The notes beneath the pieces are model-generated. The model worked only from the letters and a program-made list of their open reading frames with translations, had not been told where the DNA came from and did no database searches. The translations under genes were made by a program, and so were the position numbers. Source: Fasciolopsis buskii (Eukaryota > Platyhelminthes > Trematoda > Plagiorchiida > Fasciolidae). Taken from it: 64,000 bases of DNA. Numbering within the stretch: the first letter of the stretch is position 1; each line of letters starts with the position of its first letter. Of the stretch, positions 50,601 through 63,308 are shown one piece after another. The DNA is taken from positions 40,182 through 104,181 of the forward strand of contig LUCM01009391.1 of assembly GCA_008360955.1 (NCBI GenBank), given 5' to 3'.

Positions 50601-52747
50601 GCGAAATGGAAACCAGTGGACACTTTCCGGGGCCAACCTGGAAAATCATGCCAACAGTTAACACGTAATGGACGGGGTCTTCTGCAAGATAATTCGTGGG
50701 ATCACATCAAACAAAGTGCGAGTGGTTGGACTTGAGCAGTGGCAGAACAACGACAATGGTGGCAATGGTGCTCACAACTCATTCGCATGGGGTCAAAGAC
50801 CTGAATTTTCTGACAAACGACTTGTCTATTCGTCCATGGTTTTGCAATTTCCATGGACGTTGTTCGAACTTAACTGGACTGAGTTAGTCCAGTCTACCTC
50901 AAATATAATATTGTCCAACTCCGAACCATAGTATGCAATTTTCGTCCATGTGGACCAGTGTTTCACAGCAACCCCTCCGGGCAGGCAGTTTTTCAAATGA
51001 GAAATTTCTCTATAATGTACGATTTCATAAACAGAATTGTGTTTGTATTTATATTAGTGAAGTTGACAAATGCAATATAAATTTTCCTCGCCAAATTTTC
51101 GTACTCAAACATTCTTCCAAAATATTGAGGAACAAAAAGAAGGCGGAATTTGAGTTAGCAGTTATCTATAGACATTCTTTCAATTTGAAAAGTTTAATAC
51201 CCAAACGTGAATCGCCGTGGTTTTGTAAATCCGTGAATTCTGTAATGTGAGGGTGTGTACTGTTAATTCAGCCGAAGTAACAGATTCCCAAAAACAAGAG
51301 CAAGGGACTCAGAAAGAATATCGTGAGATACATGTGATAAGGCCCCGGATGGATAGCTGGAACGACATGAGAAGACCGTTGGTTTTGGGTTGCTAGTTTT
51401 CCTTGAACACAGTTATCGATGTCAAGTGCAGCGAGTGAAAATCCGACTTAAGTGATATGGGAAGCGAATTTGTTTTGCCTAAGTGCGCAGGTTTAATGTG
51501 ACGGGTAGATGAAGTCGGAGGGAGGATATGACCAAACCAGCCAGACGACAGGCTAATAACGTTTAATTGCTGAGCCCTTTTCTCAATCTCATGGGCATTT
51601 GCTTGTTATTACTGCCTCGGTTGAATAAACAATTAATCAGCAAATATGTCCAGGCTGTGTGGAGCATGACGGTAAGCCGTGTGCTAAAAGTTTGTCCCGT
51701 GCGGTGAGAATATGGTCATCGTCTGAAATGCATCAAATGTAACAATGGAGAAAAGACAGCTGCGTAGAAGATTTTAGCATTACGTATCCCGTTTTAGTAG
51801 ATGGTGTCATGCAATATCAGGCTCAGAAATTGTAGCATTATAAGTTGAAATGAACGGAAACAAACTGTGAATTCTTTAGACTAAAGGACTGATGTTCTCT
51901 CTGCATTAACTTAATTAAAATTGAATTGGTACGTTAACTAGTTCCCGAGTATTTGAAGTAAGATGAATTAAGCTGTCGAAATGAAATTACTCACTTCTTA
52001 GCAGAATTTGTCACATCCGGGCTTCGGAGAGACTCAACCATCTGGAACGATTTTTTGATTTGAGATCGAAAGTGCGTCTTCAGCCCGAATTACTTGGGAG
52101 GAATTTATAAGACCACTATAAATATAGACGAATAAAGGAGTAGGGGTTCGCGCACGAGTGATCTGCTACTCGTAGTTTGACTGAAGAGCTCGTTCGCCAG
52201 TTCCGGATCTTCCTAGTATCGAATAGTTTATGAACTCTCGATGTTTTGAAGCAGCAAATTTTACACTGAGCAAAATTGCTCGACCATTCGTTTTGAACCA
52301 GGTTTCCCGTTGGAACCGGGTTTGTATAGGTGATCTGGGTGACTTCAGCGAAAAGATAAAAAGAAAACAGCTATTTGGTGCTGGCTGCCGGTAGGAATGG
52401 GAAAAATCAAATTGTTTAGTCCTAAGAAATTTTGGTCCGACAGCCACTATCCATTAGCATCACTGATCGGTGTGAAACAAATCAAATAATATTGCATACG
52501 AGTTATCACTCTGGTAAATTTCGGACGCTTTTGCAGGTATTGGACCTGTTCCATTTTGTACAAAGTCACTGACAGTAAGGGGAACAGACATCATACGGAA
52601 TTTTCGTAGACTAGCAACACAAGGCTTTCGGGATTGTGTGCGCTGAAACTTCGTTTTTTCTCTGCGGCGGATAAGTCGGAGTTGTTTTGCGAGAACAGAT
52701 GCAAATCGTCTTTCAGTTTTACAGTCGCAAAGCAGTACAGATCATTC
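47613..52747. other. No recognised gene
   Basis: Open frames of 105-106 codons (48610-48930 minus, 50933-51250 plus) show no known domain. I see no RNA gene or repeat family. Confidence 0.45.
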
Positions 52748-52995
52748 TCAGTTTTTTGACTTATTTAATAAATTTTTCACATCAAAATATTTTTCAAATT
52801 GGCTTTTATTCCTTGGCCGTCTAGTGACTAGATTCACCACAAATGTGGAACCATTTTGTCCATCGCATTGTGCGGTATTGTTCTCAACCGAGATGTAAAC
52901 GTTCTCTGCAATCTTGCGAAGTTGCTTGCTGTGCCATGACTCAGGCTTTTGCACATACGTGAACCGATCTAGATAACTGGTGAGCTTTATGCCAC
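52748..52995 (-). CDS. Weak candidate 3'-terminal exon, unknown product
   Basis: On the minus strand a possible acceptor (ttcgttgcag) lies just before 52995, followed by about 82 codons ending in TGA at 52748-52750. The frame begins GIKLTSYLDRFTYV and contains KQLRKIAENVYIS and VVNLVTRRPRN. The composition is protein-like, with mixed charged and hydrophobic residues and no simple runs. I could not match it to any family. No AATAAA was seen just downstream and no convincing upstream exon was found. Its length is within chance, so this is only a lead. Confidence 0.2.
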
Positions 52996-55397
52996 CTGCA
53001 ACGAAATCGGAAATCTGTGATCAGGCAGATAAGCAAAACAAAACTAGTTCTCTCTGGGCGGTAGGGCGCATGGACGCATGCATCTTGCGAGGGTGCATTT
53101 CCGCTTACTAAAGATTTGTTCTGTCTTATGACAGTACTTTGTTCTCCCCTCTTTTGTCTCTAGTTAGAAGCAAACATACGCATAATAAAAATCCTTCCGG
53201 TTGTTCTGGCTTGCTATCTCCAGTACCGCTCGCAAGCAAAAATTAACTCAAAATCCTACCGGTGACCGATGGATGGCCCACTATAATAAAATAAGTCCGA
53301 ATTTAGTCGACTTGTTCACTAGTGATTTGACAAAACAACTGCATCAGGGCCGAATCGTTTATCCATCCAAGCTCCAAAATCGATGATATTTCTCGTCAGT
53401 TACGTAGTCTTCGCTTTCACGTCTAACAGTTTGCATTCATTTTGGTGGAAATACCTATTTCAAATCCACCAAACAGTGCAGAGTACTTGTTGGTGCACCT
53501 GAATTTTATGCACACACTGCTAATTGGATAAAGGAGATGTAGCTATAAGGACCAAGGGTGAAATGTGCTTTCTGCGAATAACTTTAGGAAGATTGAAAAA
53601 ATGAGGGAGACTTATAGCTTGTCAGGAAAAGGAATGGCAGTTCCATAGAATGAATAAACGGCCGCAGAAAGTAAACTGTCATGCACTGCTCGGGACCATT
53701 AGTGACTAAACTCGAATGGATGCAGGCTTGATTAAATAGAAGAGTCAGGTGTTTTCTTGGGGTGGGCGCACCCCAGTTCTTTTCTTTTGGTGTAGTTATT
53801 TTCCAAATCGCTGAGCTTGTCAGACTCCGTGAATTTTCGACCACTAACAAAGACTATTTTTGTTTCCCGAAATGTGCAACTGCTGTTCTGCGAATTAGTT
53901 TATATATGGTTTTTCGGTCTGAGGGATTTTCAAGCTGTCCCTAACTGAGCCGATAAATCCGATTTCCATGTTGTCTCATCACAGAAAGTTCCTAAAATTT
54001 CTTAATGCACATCACCTTCCATAAATCCGATGGGTGCTGTCGCGAGATCTTATTATAAATGGCCAGGGTAATGCCCAACTGTAGATAGTACAGTTACCAT
54101 TGAACTGAAGAGTGTCTGATCTGCGTGCAACGACAGCGCCGTTGCACAGACTGCTGAGAAATTTGGATGCAGAATGAAAGCATGGAACAAGTAGATCACA
54201 TCGTTTACGTGGGTTTTCGAAATACAAATTTAAACAGACTGAACATATAATTGAAGCATTTGGGACTAGGGGCGAACACTGCCATTAGAACGTTTATTGA
54301 ACTAATATATGTAGTAAATATCTTCAGACGTTTATTGAGCCAAGTACAATTGAGTTTTCCCCCACAATTTTGCAAGCCTCCTGGTTACATCTTTCGACGA
54401 AGATTCCCACGTGTTAAAGATTGACAAAATCAAAATTCATGGTAACGACCTTGGTAGATTTCAGGCAAAGCTACATCAACTGTTCAAGGTGGTGCTAATT
54501 CAAAGGTCAATCTGCCCACCTCTAAATAATGATCGACGTAGTTAATGAGGCTATGCGACCAATTGTGCAACTGTATCGTTGAAAATGCATCGTTCGAAGG
54601 CAACTTCTTTAGGTCATATTTTTAGAGGACTCGGTCACAACAGGCCTACCTTATGTCGTTCAAAATGACCTGAAACATCTGGCTAATAGCTGGGCGAGTT
54701 TCAACTTGTCCTGTCCAAAAGACGTATTTCGTTGTGTGTGAACAGTATGCGAATCCAACTATCGGGATGCCGGGAGCAAAATGAGCAGTAAGTTCCAAAA
54801 GATGCCTTCAACTATCTACTGTTTATGATAATTTTGTTTGATTTTACTTAAGCGCTTCCACTATTTTATCGTTGATTCGGTTTGGAATAGACACTTGAGA
54901 TCCATGTCAGTCGGGATCCCACTTCACTGTTTTGCGCACAGGAAAAGAAATACTCTTTCTGGGAACAAGAGCATTTGTATGGAGTAGTTTTGACATTCCC
55001 GCTAAAAACACACGATGGTCACACGTCACACGTAAATTCAGTGGGCGATTAATGTAGGCGGTTTGCAAAGTGTTAATGAATGGGTTTGGAATACAGGTAC
55101 TGAATTACGTAGTAATGGATAACGACAAGAGATTTCAACATATTTCCTTGAACAACTCATTAGTAAAAATATTGGTTGAAGAGTTTGCTTTGGGAATAAC
55201 GCTAGACTATTTTGAAAGGAGGAAAGCATGTTTATCAGTTTTCTAGAATTTCGCAAGTCACCTTTTGCATGCTCATTAGGTGGCTAGCGCAGCCCTACCG
55301 AAAAAAGCACATTCTTCTACGATGGACACTGACGGAATGCTTTTTAGCTGAAAGCAGAACCTGAAAATAACAGAACCTAATAATAACTTAGTACTAC
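52996..55397. other. No recognised gene
   Basis: Open frames up to 88 codons without recognisable content. I see nothing else. Confidence 0.5.
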
Positions 55398-55413
55398 ATA
55401 TATATATATATAT
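55398..55413. repeat. Short (AT)8 microsatellite
   Basis: A 16-bp AT dinucleotide run. Confidence 0.9.
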
Positions 55414-55689
55414 GTAGGTGCCGCCTACTGTAATGCATTTAAAATTTTTCATTGTTGATATTCTTAGGGTTTTTAATACCATCGGCTTTTAGAGAAGCGT
55501 CAGCATCACTAATTTACCAATGGATCCCTCGTATTACTTATGTATGTAACCTGTAATAAGTCCAGTTAAGTGTAGGTAACTTTGATTACCAAGATAAATG
55601 CGTCTGAACATGAAAAATGAAATCTTGCTAGAGCATGGCAATTTTTGAATCGTTTTTGGAAAGGCCTTAGTTTGAGGCAGAGAAAGTCT

Positions 55690-56000
55690 ATTTGGTTTTG
55701 CACCCGTGTCTGATAGAGCTGTTCCATTGGTTATCGGTGGTTGCGCTACGCTGACCGGGTCAGACAAGTGTGCAGGCCTGGAAGTAACCTGGTCTTGCCA
55801 GATACCGAGCAAATGCAAAACCCACGACCAGAGTAGGATCGCGTCATCCCATTGGCTACTAGCCGCCAGCCGACATAGTGGCGCAATGGGAAGTCAGTAG
55901 TGCGGATATACAAACCGAGAACGCCATATCTTGAGCTGGCCCAACAAATCCGTACGAGCAGTCCGGATTCGCATTTGAGATAGTGGGGACGAACGGTAAC
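55690..56000. other. GC-richer island, no recognised content
   Basis: About 300 bp are visibly richer in G, C and CpG than the DNA around them. A 94-codon frame on the minus strand (55534-55818) and a 64-codon frame on the plus strand overlap here. Neither has a known motif. A fragment of an unknown mobile element is the simplest reading, because the RT relics in this window are also GC-richer than their surroundings. Confidence 0.35.
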
Positions 56001-59000
56001 GATCTAGTGATATGATGTGCCTATTGATTAGCAGATTTCGGAATATACAAAGACGCTACCGAACACTTGAGATTTTCCCTAGGTTGTTTTCGTAAAAAGG
56101 ACGGAATCGGTTGTCCAAAATTAAACACTTACTTTGTCAGGAGTTATACCCAAGAACAGGCTTGTGTTTTCAGATGGAAGAAAATTATTTATTAATGAGG
56201 GTGTTTTGCATTGACTGTGGTTCGTCAATCAATGTTGATCACGAGGAGAAAAGTTTTGCTTCATATCAAATTTGACCTGGCCTTAAGATCACTTGAAATC
56301 GATATGTCACATGCTTGCGAGGCTATCGTGAGAGTGATGAGGTGAGCAGAAACACTACAATATTTTGGATCCACGATGTAGAAAACAGCAAACTGGTTAT
56401 AAAATCTCTGCAGGTAAAAATATCAGTTACACTTTTACAACATTTTAAGCAACGAATGGACTACCCGATTTAAGCAGAAAATCAATATCAACATTTACGG
56501 CATGTAGTTTCTGTAACGGCAACAGATTATTCCCGCTGTTTCGTGCAGAATTTTCCGGAGAGAAGTGAGCAATATTTGAACGTTCCAAAATGTTAGCAGA
56601 TATGGATATGAATTAATCTCGCAATAAATTAGGGGATATGATTATATGTGCAATATTAGCAGATTTCGAGCGCCCTAATGTGGCGGCGCGTCCATTTTGT
56701 TGAATGCTGCGTGGCAACTGGTGACTTGCGCTGCATTTATAAAATGGTCCTTCCTAGGAAAACAGCCTAACGAGTAGGTTTCCGCATTTCTACTTCCATC
56801 CACATTGCTCGTTCTTGAAAAAATACCTTAATAATAGGTTACGAGAAAATGCACTGAGAAACATGCCAAATGAAATATCAATAAAGGTTTAAAAAGTGGC
56901 CACACAGTTTCTAGAATTCCTAAATTTAGTTGCTCTTAACTAATGATCGTGAACGTAAGAAGTAACTTGAAGTGAAAGATGTGAAAATCATTCCAAATAG
57001 ATTTTCCAGCTTTTCCAGTTATTCAAAATTACATCTTGTCCAATGAGATTTAGAACTTATTACCATAGTAATTGAGTGATTAGTCTAATATACTGGCTGA
57101 AATCAAGTAATTTTCTAGTTACCTCATGAATAAAGAGTGCCAAACCATCAGTGTTCAGCGGCATAAATCAATTTCGAAAATCAGATCCGCGATATCTTGG
57201 AGACAAAATATCCGATTTTACAATAAACATAACCGGCTTGATTTCCGCCAAGCGGTTTCCAACCCGGGAAACCAAACGTGCAACTAATGCATCTTTGGTT
57301 GTATGGCAATAAAGTAAGAAAAAGAATAATGGAAGAACCTTGGCTTGCAGCTGAATGTCGTCATACGTTCTTCAAACCAAAACAGCATTTTGTGGCTTTG
57401 TGAAATGTAAGCGATACTCTAAATCCTCTTGACATATGTCACAATGAATAGAGTCACTTTGTTGCTTGTTCATTTTTGCGGTTAATATCGCTAGTTTATC
57501 AACTGCATCACAAGCATATGCTTCAGACCTAATTGGTGAGATAGTTGTCTGAAGTATTGTGAACATAGCAAGCAACGCTTGTGTCCCAAAACGTTCTCAC
57601 ACTATACGTACTCATATGTGGCAGTTTGCAAATGTTCAACATCATGCAAGTACTCTCAGTTAACAGTCGCATAAACGTTCACCATGGCAACAATAATTCG
57701 ACATTGTGACGGTAGAAAGCTGGTGAAACATGCAGTTTGGGCGTTGTCTGGCATTTTTTCCACTTCGAAGGGTGACTTTGACCAAGTGGGCAAGAATGTT
57801 CACAAAACTGTGCATTCAGAGGTTGGACGTTTGTTCCTAGATTCAGTGAAACGGTTACACGTTCAGTGATTTTTGTCCAATATACAGATGAATAGTAAAT
57901 TGTCAGTATAGGTTAGAATTTATTTAACAGTTGTGGTATTGAGAAGACATGACGATTTTAATTTGAACATTGTAAATGTGGTTGCTTAGGACCCACAAAG
58001 GTCTCAGAGATATTGTTCACCGGCCATGGACACCAGAAGACTCGTGGCTTACCGGCCAGCAGTGCTTAAAAACCCAAGAAAAGGTTCTGCTGTATGATAT
58101 ACATTTTGAGTCATTTGTAGCCGGAAAATGATTTTTTAGTTTTGGATCAATAATTCTACTCCGTCAGCAAGACAGGCATAATTTAAAGTTCCAAAGGCGG
58201 ATTCCACTGTTTGTCTAAGTAGCTATTAGAATTTGTTGGTAAGTTGAAACGGGATGTAAACCTACAGTATCAAGCAGTCCAAGTGACGGAAAACGGTCGG
58301 TTTATTTTTATTTGTGCAAACTTGACAAATGAGTACATAGGGAAGGACATGAATCATTGGCTTTTGGGTTCACTAGACGTGAGTTGAAAAGTAACTATGA
58401 GCCTGACACGTGGAATGCGTGGATCCACACACGTTTGAACCCGGTACCCATCTGGAAGGCAAAAATGTGCTACCTGTCATTGACTACGAGCTACGGACAT
58501 TTTCCCGAGCAAGCTCGGTGTATGTATCAGCAACCCAGCCAAGGACAAATAGAGTGAGTCAGATATCGCAATTCAGTCTATGTTCAGCAATCTCAAGGAT
58601 GTCAAGAGAATGCGCCCGATGATATCAGTTTTGTGTTACTTGCATACAAAATGCATAAACTGTCAGTCAAACACTTAGTAAAGACATGTTTCAAGTGTTT
58701 CGCCGTTTACTTGACAGCTTTATTCAGAATGAGCACACGCGTAGAATTCAAAAACATCACTACGGGACATTCACAGATTCATGTGACAATGTGTTCAACA
58801 GAACTACTTGCGAAATGGGATTGAAAAAGCTAAAGAGGTATGATTTCTACGACAATTTATGATACGCAAAGGTGCCAACAAATGATGCAGCTGGCGTGGC
58901 TATCCAGTTGGGTTGTAGACCAAATTTATTCGACTCCGTAGTATATTGATGAAAATATCCCTTAATGCAAAATAACACTTTATTTCATTCCGTAATCGGT

Positions 59001-60182
59001 ATATGGACGAAACAATGTGCCAAAGCGGAAAGGAGGAAGAGAAAAGACTTCAAGCAGCTTCGCGGGGCCAAGTGCAGAAAGTTGACCGCGGTTGCATCAT
59101 CGAGCGCCCATACGTCAATCGGGTCATCAATAACCTGATATCTTCGTAGAACAGACAAGCTTTTCATCAGAAGAATACAAGTATCGATTTTGCCTACCTA
59201 ATTTTTGCTTGCTCGCTTGCTTGCATGCTGTCTAGGAAGAACAGCATCCTTTGGTAGGCTGTGGTTCAAAAGCTTCAGCCCAACTGGACCCATAAGTAAT
59301 TTTCTCTGTTACTTTCTACTAAAGCGGAGACGAAAATATCTACAAACAGTACCCACGAAGAAAGCTCATAAGGAGGTCAAAATAACGTTTTCGTGCACAT
59401 TTTTTCATGCGTACTCAAAGGATAACCTCCAAAGCTATACCAAATTCAATTGGGTGTCTTCTCGATTCACTGACTTTGGCCAGTTCATGGCAGTTCTGTT
59501 CATCTAATAAAAAAATTATGCCTGAGGAGGATGCAATGAGAATCATTTGCTTTTTTGTTATCGGGGGACGATTGTAATGGACTTGTTAAGAAGTGACTCT
59601 CTAGAACAGTTGAAATGATGGCAGCAAAAAGGTAGCACAGAGCACGTTCGGTGTGCTTCAGAGGAGTTACCTGGTGATGGTGTCTCGAGACAGCAGATAG
59701 TTCTGGACAGAGCCGCTGAGAATTGCTTCTCCGACAGACCCTGTCAGTGATGAAGGTATGCATCAAAACTACTTTCCACGATGACGATATGCACGCATGT
59801 CGTTCCTTGCTTTTGCGATTTCTACATTTGTCATGGTACAAAGAAAACTTCAGAGTCTTCTTCATAGGCAACCATAATTTCCTTTTAGTACGGCCGGGTC
59901 ATTTACTAGTAAGGGTTCAGACGACGAGATCCCACCGTTTCATATTTACAAGACACATTTTGGTTCCACCAAAAGAACGTCACTCACGTGCATTATTTTT
60001 CGCATTGTAAAGAATACCGTAGTACTGGCCTACTTTTGCTCTTGATTTTGTGTATCTCTTTTGCCAGCAAATTAACGTTGCCAAAAATTGCCTACTTTGA
60101 TTGTGTTATTCTGTGTGTAAAGGTTCAGAGGAACAATCATGAATAGGTTAGACCATCCGTGATTTATGCCTTTGTATTATGA
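56001..60182. other. No recognised gene
   Basis: Open frames of 61-67 codons at 57372-57575 (minus) and 57684-57869 (plus, after a caccatgg start context) have no recognised domain. A second GC-richer patch lies at about 58990-59160. I do not call genes here. Confidence 0.4.
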
Positions 60183-60425
60183 TGGTTGAAAATATCATTT
60201 GTTTATATCTGCGTCAGGTATGATGAAAATCGATTTCGTTCCGGTGAACAACAATCATGCGGATTTCCTCAGGGTTTTATTTATCATTAGTAACATTGCG
60301 ATGTAAATTACCGCGGGCAAAGGGTTATTAGTTTCTTAGTTCATTTGATTAGGTAACCGATATTTGATACACCAGCTGACGGTTAGTCACACCACTTCTT
60401 CGCAGAAGTCATAGGTTTCCTGATC
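60183..60425 (+). mobile_element. Possible decayed non-LTR reverse transcriptase scrap
   Basis: In one frame WLKISF (60183), SCGFPQG (60255-60275) and HFFAEV (60396-60410) fall in the order of the RT motifs WLxSxL, xCGVPQGS and LFADD. The distance from W to PQG (28 residues) is near the usual value. The gap from PQG to FAEV (about 42 residues) is longer than normal and contains stops. No motif was readable on either side. Three motifs in one frame make chance less likely but do not exclude it. Confidence 0.35.
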
Positions 60426-61521
60426 CTAAAACTAACACTTGATCGGATAAAGATACCGGAATTCAAAGGAAGTGGGATCAGTGCATCGCTCCTTTGCCAG
60501 GCTATCCCTGTTACAGAGTTGGTGGATTCTGTATGTATTTTTGACAAATGTACTCCCGATCTGGTTTTGTGATGCATGTCATTCACCGGCAAAACGCTAC
60601 TTTCAAAATGAGAAAGATGATTTTTTACCAAAAATGCATTAACTGGTCCTAGATGGATTCATAAAACCATCGTGAAGTACTTTTGATTATGTGAAGTAAA
60701 GAATATCGCTACGGGCAAGTTTTAAGTGTTCTAAAGCGAAATGTTCTATCTGATGAAAACAAAAAGATACAAACTACAGCAAAATTGCATAAATCAAGAA
60801 GGTAATTTACTTGGAATCGCACGAACCAACAAGACAGATGGGTCCCGATTGGCCGGTCCTCCAACGCAGACAACTTCGGGATAAGGGGCTATTCTTTGAA
60901 ACAGTTTACAAATGGAGATTGTTGTACTTGCACACTCATCTGGCAAGTTTTCACCAAAAGGCGTAACGAAGCGTAATGTGATTTTGCAATGCATACTGAT
61001 TATTTGATGCCGCGGCGAATGGTAAAGCTTTCAGACACATTCAGCCAACGTGTCGGTCCGAATTACTGAAAATGTCCGGACCAACTTCGAGTCCGACAGC
61101 TCTTAGATGCAGTGTGATGAACAGTAAAAAATGTGCCCGCTGTTCCAAGCAAATATTTTTTGTCTTAGGAGAACTGAAAAAATGGACGACAGCACTAGCA
61201 GCAGCAGCTGCTACAAGCTGAGGTAAAACTGGCGCTTGGTACCAGGTGCAACACATTAGCAAGTAGTCGAGGTTTGTAATCTTTCTGGCACACTGTGGCA
61301 AGATATAACTAACGGTTGCTCGGGCCAAATATGTCACGGGGAGATTTTGTTCACATAAGCTATGTCCCATAAACTGTGTGCAAATACCTTATGACACTGT
61401 GACCCAGTGAACAATTATTGGATTCACTGAAGTTTTATCAGAATCATTAGAAGCAAGCAAAATTAACGAATTCACTTAGGAGTCACAGCTTTTTACCGGA
61501 TTTGATTCATATTTCTACTAC
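60426..61521. other. No recognised gene
   Basis: A 109-codon frame at 61041-61370 (minus) and a 66-codon frame at 60794-60994 (minus) both end near donor-like gtaa sequences. However, no splice junction keeps frame between them or with the candidate exon at 61522-61704. No domain was recognised. Confidence 0.4.
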
Positions 61522-61704
61522 CTGCTAATAAAACAAGTAATTTCATCATATATTGCTGCAGATAACCAGGAAATTCATCATATCCTGCTGAATAGTCAAC
61601 AATAGAACAGGATGTTGACAGTTTACCACGAGAATCAAAGAAAAAGTTCAAAATTTGATCATAGAAATGTTCTCCCATACGAAAAGAAATAAATCCGATC
61701 TTAT
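61522..61704 (-). CDS. Weak candidate internal exon, unknown product
   Basis: On the minus strand a good acceptor (ttaattattgtcag) precedes base 61704 and a fair donor (gcag/gtagta) follows base 61522. This leaves 183 bp with one open frame. The frame begins KIGFISFRMGEHFYDQ and ends YMMKLLVLLA, and no domain is recognised. The next open frame downstream (61041-61370) cannot be joined to it in phase, which argues against a real gene. Confidence 0.15.
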
Positions 61705-62924
61705 CTGACAATAATTAATGTGTCGTCTAGAGTTTGCAGAATGGTCTATCGATCCCAAATGGGCTGACTGAAGTTGAAAAGAAGATATCGACAACGTAAA
61801 TGTACAGGCGTTTTTCAAAATTAGAAAGTGGATTTTGTCTGGACGTGAAAGCTTTGGAATAAAACACGTCCCGACAAAATTAACCAACGAAATGAAGCAC
61901 AAGTGCTTTTCCGCTAATTTGATAATCGCAGAATTTTAGTTTTGACGCCTGCTGTTCTGCTTCACGATTGTGTGACTAGTCTGTGCAACGTCCTGAAGTC
62001 GTGTGAAGAAATACAAAGTCCCATATGGAATCACCGTGAACAGAAGGCTATGAAAGTGTCGCCAATGCCTTTACTCGGTTAGAATATGAATGTGCAGCTG
62101 TTTATAGCTATTTTGTCCTCCGTATTTAGACGTAAAATCTGCGGCTATTTGGATTAACTTATCATATGATTTAGCACAAGTTTCAAAGTAAATAGAAGAT
62201 GGGTGATGAAGCGCTTGCTTTTACGAATTGGAAACCAATTCCGAATAGATTCCAAAAGAGGAGGTGCAAAAATGGGTTTTGAAAATCAAGCCTTGGAACC
62301 GAAGCAGTATTACGTAATTGATGAGACATGGCGCCCTAGAAACAAATATCGGCTACCGTGGTTAGAAAGAAGTACCACAAACAGATAGTACTAGGCACTC
62401 CTTACCTCTCTTAACAAGGAAACCAGTATAAGCATTACTTTCGCGAAACCGGATTCGGTCAGCAGATTGCTGTCTGGTGGAGTTGAAAATCCAACTTCTG
62501 ACTTGTAGGTGGAATTTTCGTGTTTTTGACCATTCGAACATCATCGACAGAGGTTTCCACCATTTCTCAGTGTACGCTGTCATCAAATCCACTGAGCGTG
62601 CTCAGGCCTTCATGTGCTGGCCATAAAACATACCTCAGTGGACTAGTTTGCAAATCATGGCCTGACGATGGCCGGTATATGCTAGCAATGTTGCGTCGCA
62701 AAAGAAAATACCGAAACATCTAAGTCTGCAGACCATTTCGATGGACATCTTGCAATTTATGCTTGTGAAACTATTGTCTGCAGCATACAACACAGTGGTT
62801 GAGTGTTAGACATCACCGAATGAAGAAACATTATCTATGGGAACGCTTTGTAAACTAAGGTTCGAAATTGCAATGACTTTGTTGATGTTTGTACTTAGTC
62901 CACTGAGACGAAGTTGCTAACAGA
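61705..62924. other. No recognised gene
   Basis: Open frames of 76 codons (62362-62592 minus) and 67 codons (62520-62723 plus) overlap on opposite strands, as expected by chance. I see nothing else. Confidence 0.45.
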
Positions 62925-62950
62925 TAGGTGTGTTCAAAAAGTAATAAACT
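62925..62950 (+). repeat. Mariner-like terminal inverted repeat candidate
   Basis: The segment taggtgtgttcaaaaagtaa begins with TA, the mariner target dinucleotide. It resembles the ends of mariner-family DNA transposons, many of which carry a GTG-then-CAAAAAGTA pattern. No inverted partner was found in the window, and I could read no transposase in either direction. A solo end or a chance match are both possible. Confidence 0.3.
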
Positions 62951-63287
62951 GAGGTGGCAGACTGAAGAATTCATTAGACCAGTAGTCCGGTGCAACCATA
63001 TTGATTAATAATCGGACCTTGCCCAAAACTTTCGATTACTGACCCGCTCCATTCATTTTGTGTCTCCTTGACTAACCCATCTGAAAGAATGGCCCTAATC
63101 AAGCAGCCATATTAAGAAACGCTCATTTTGGTTTACTGGCATGCACCTACTTATTTGATCGATTAATCAAGAATAAACAAGAATTATCCCAACACCCCTC
63201 GGCTTGGGTCCACAGAACACATCCGTGGGCGCGAGCGGCCCCAACGAGAGGATTGCGTAGATACATGGGTTTAAAACGAACACTACA

Positions 63288-63308
63288 CATGTAGGCCCGT
63301 CCTACATG
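63288..63308. repeat. Perfect 8-bp stem hairpin with a 5-nt loop
   Basis: The arms catgtagg and cctacatg enclose cccgt. The hairpin lies just after a GC-richer patch (63195-63260). No gene or terminator role can be assigned. Confidence 0.6.

Noticed and set aside
57684..57869. 61-codon frame with an ideal caccatgg start context
   Set aside because: A good start context is common by chance. The peptide has no recognised motif and there is no evidence of splicing or a downstream polyadenylation signal.
58970..59167. Minus-strand frame ending in TGA directly followed by AATAAA
   Set aside because: The plus strand is also open over the same bases, no domain was found, and AATAAA is frequent in AT-rich DNA.
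60794..61704. A three-exon minus-strand gene built from 61522-61704, 61041-61370 and 60794-60994
   Set aside because: The reading phases at the best donor and acceptor sites are incompatible and give early stops.
14300..62660. Similarity between 14400-14440 and 62540-62570, both encoding TEVSTIS on the plus strand
   Set aside because: The match covers only about 27 bases at roughly 60 percent and fades on both sides, so it is no better than chance.
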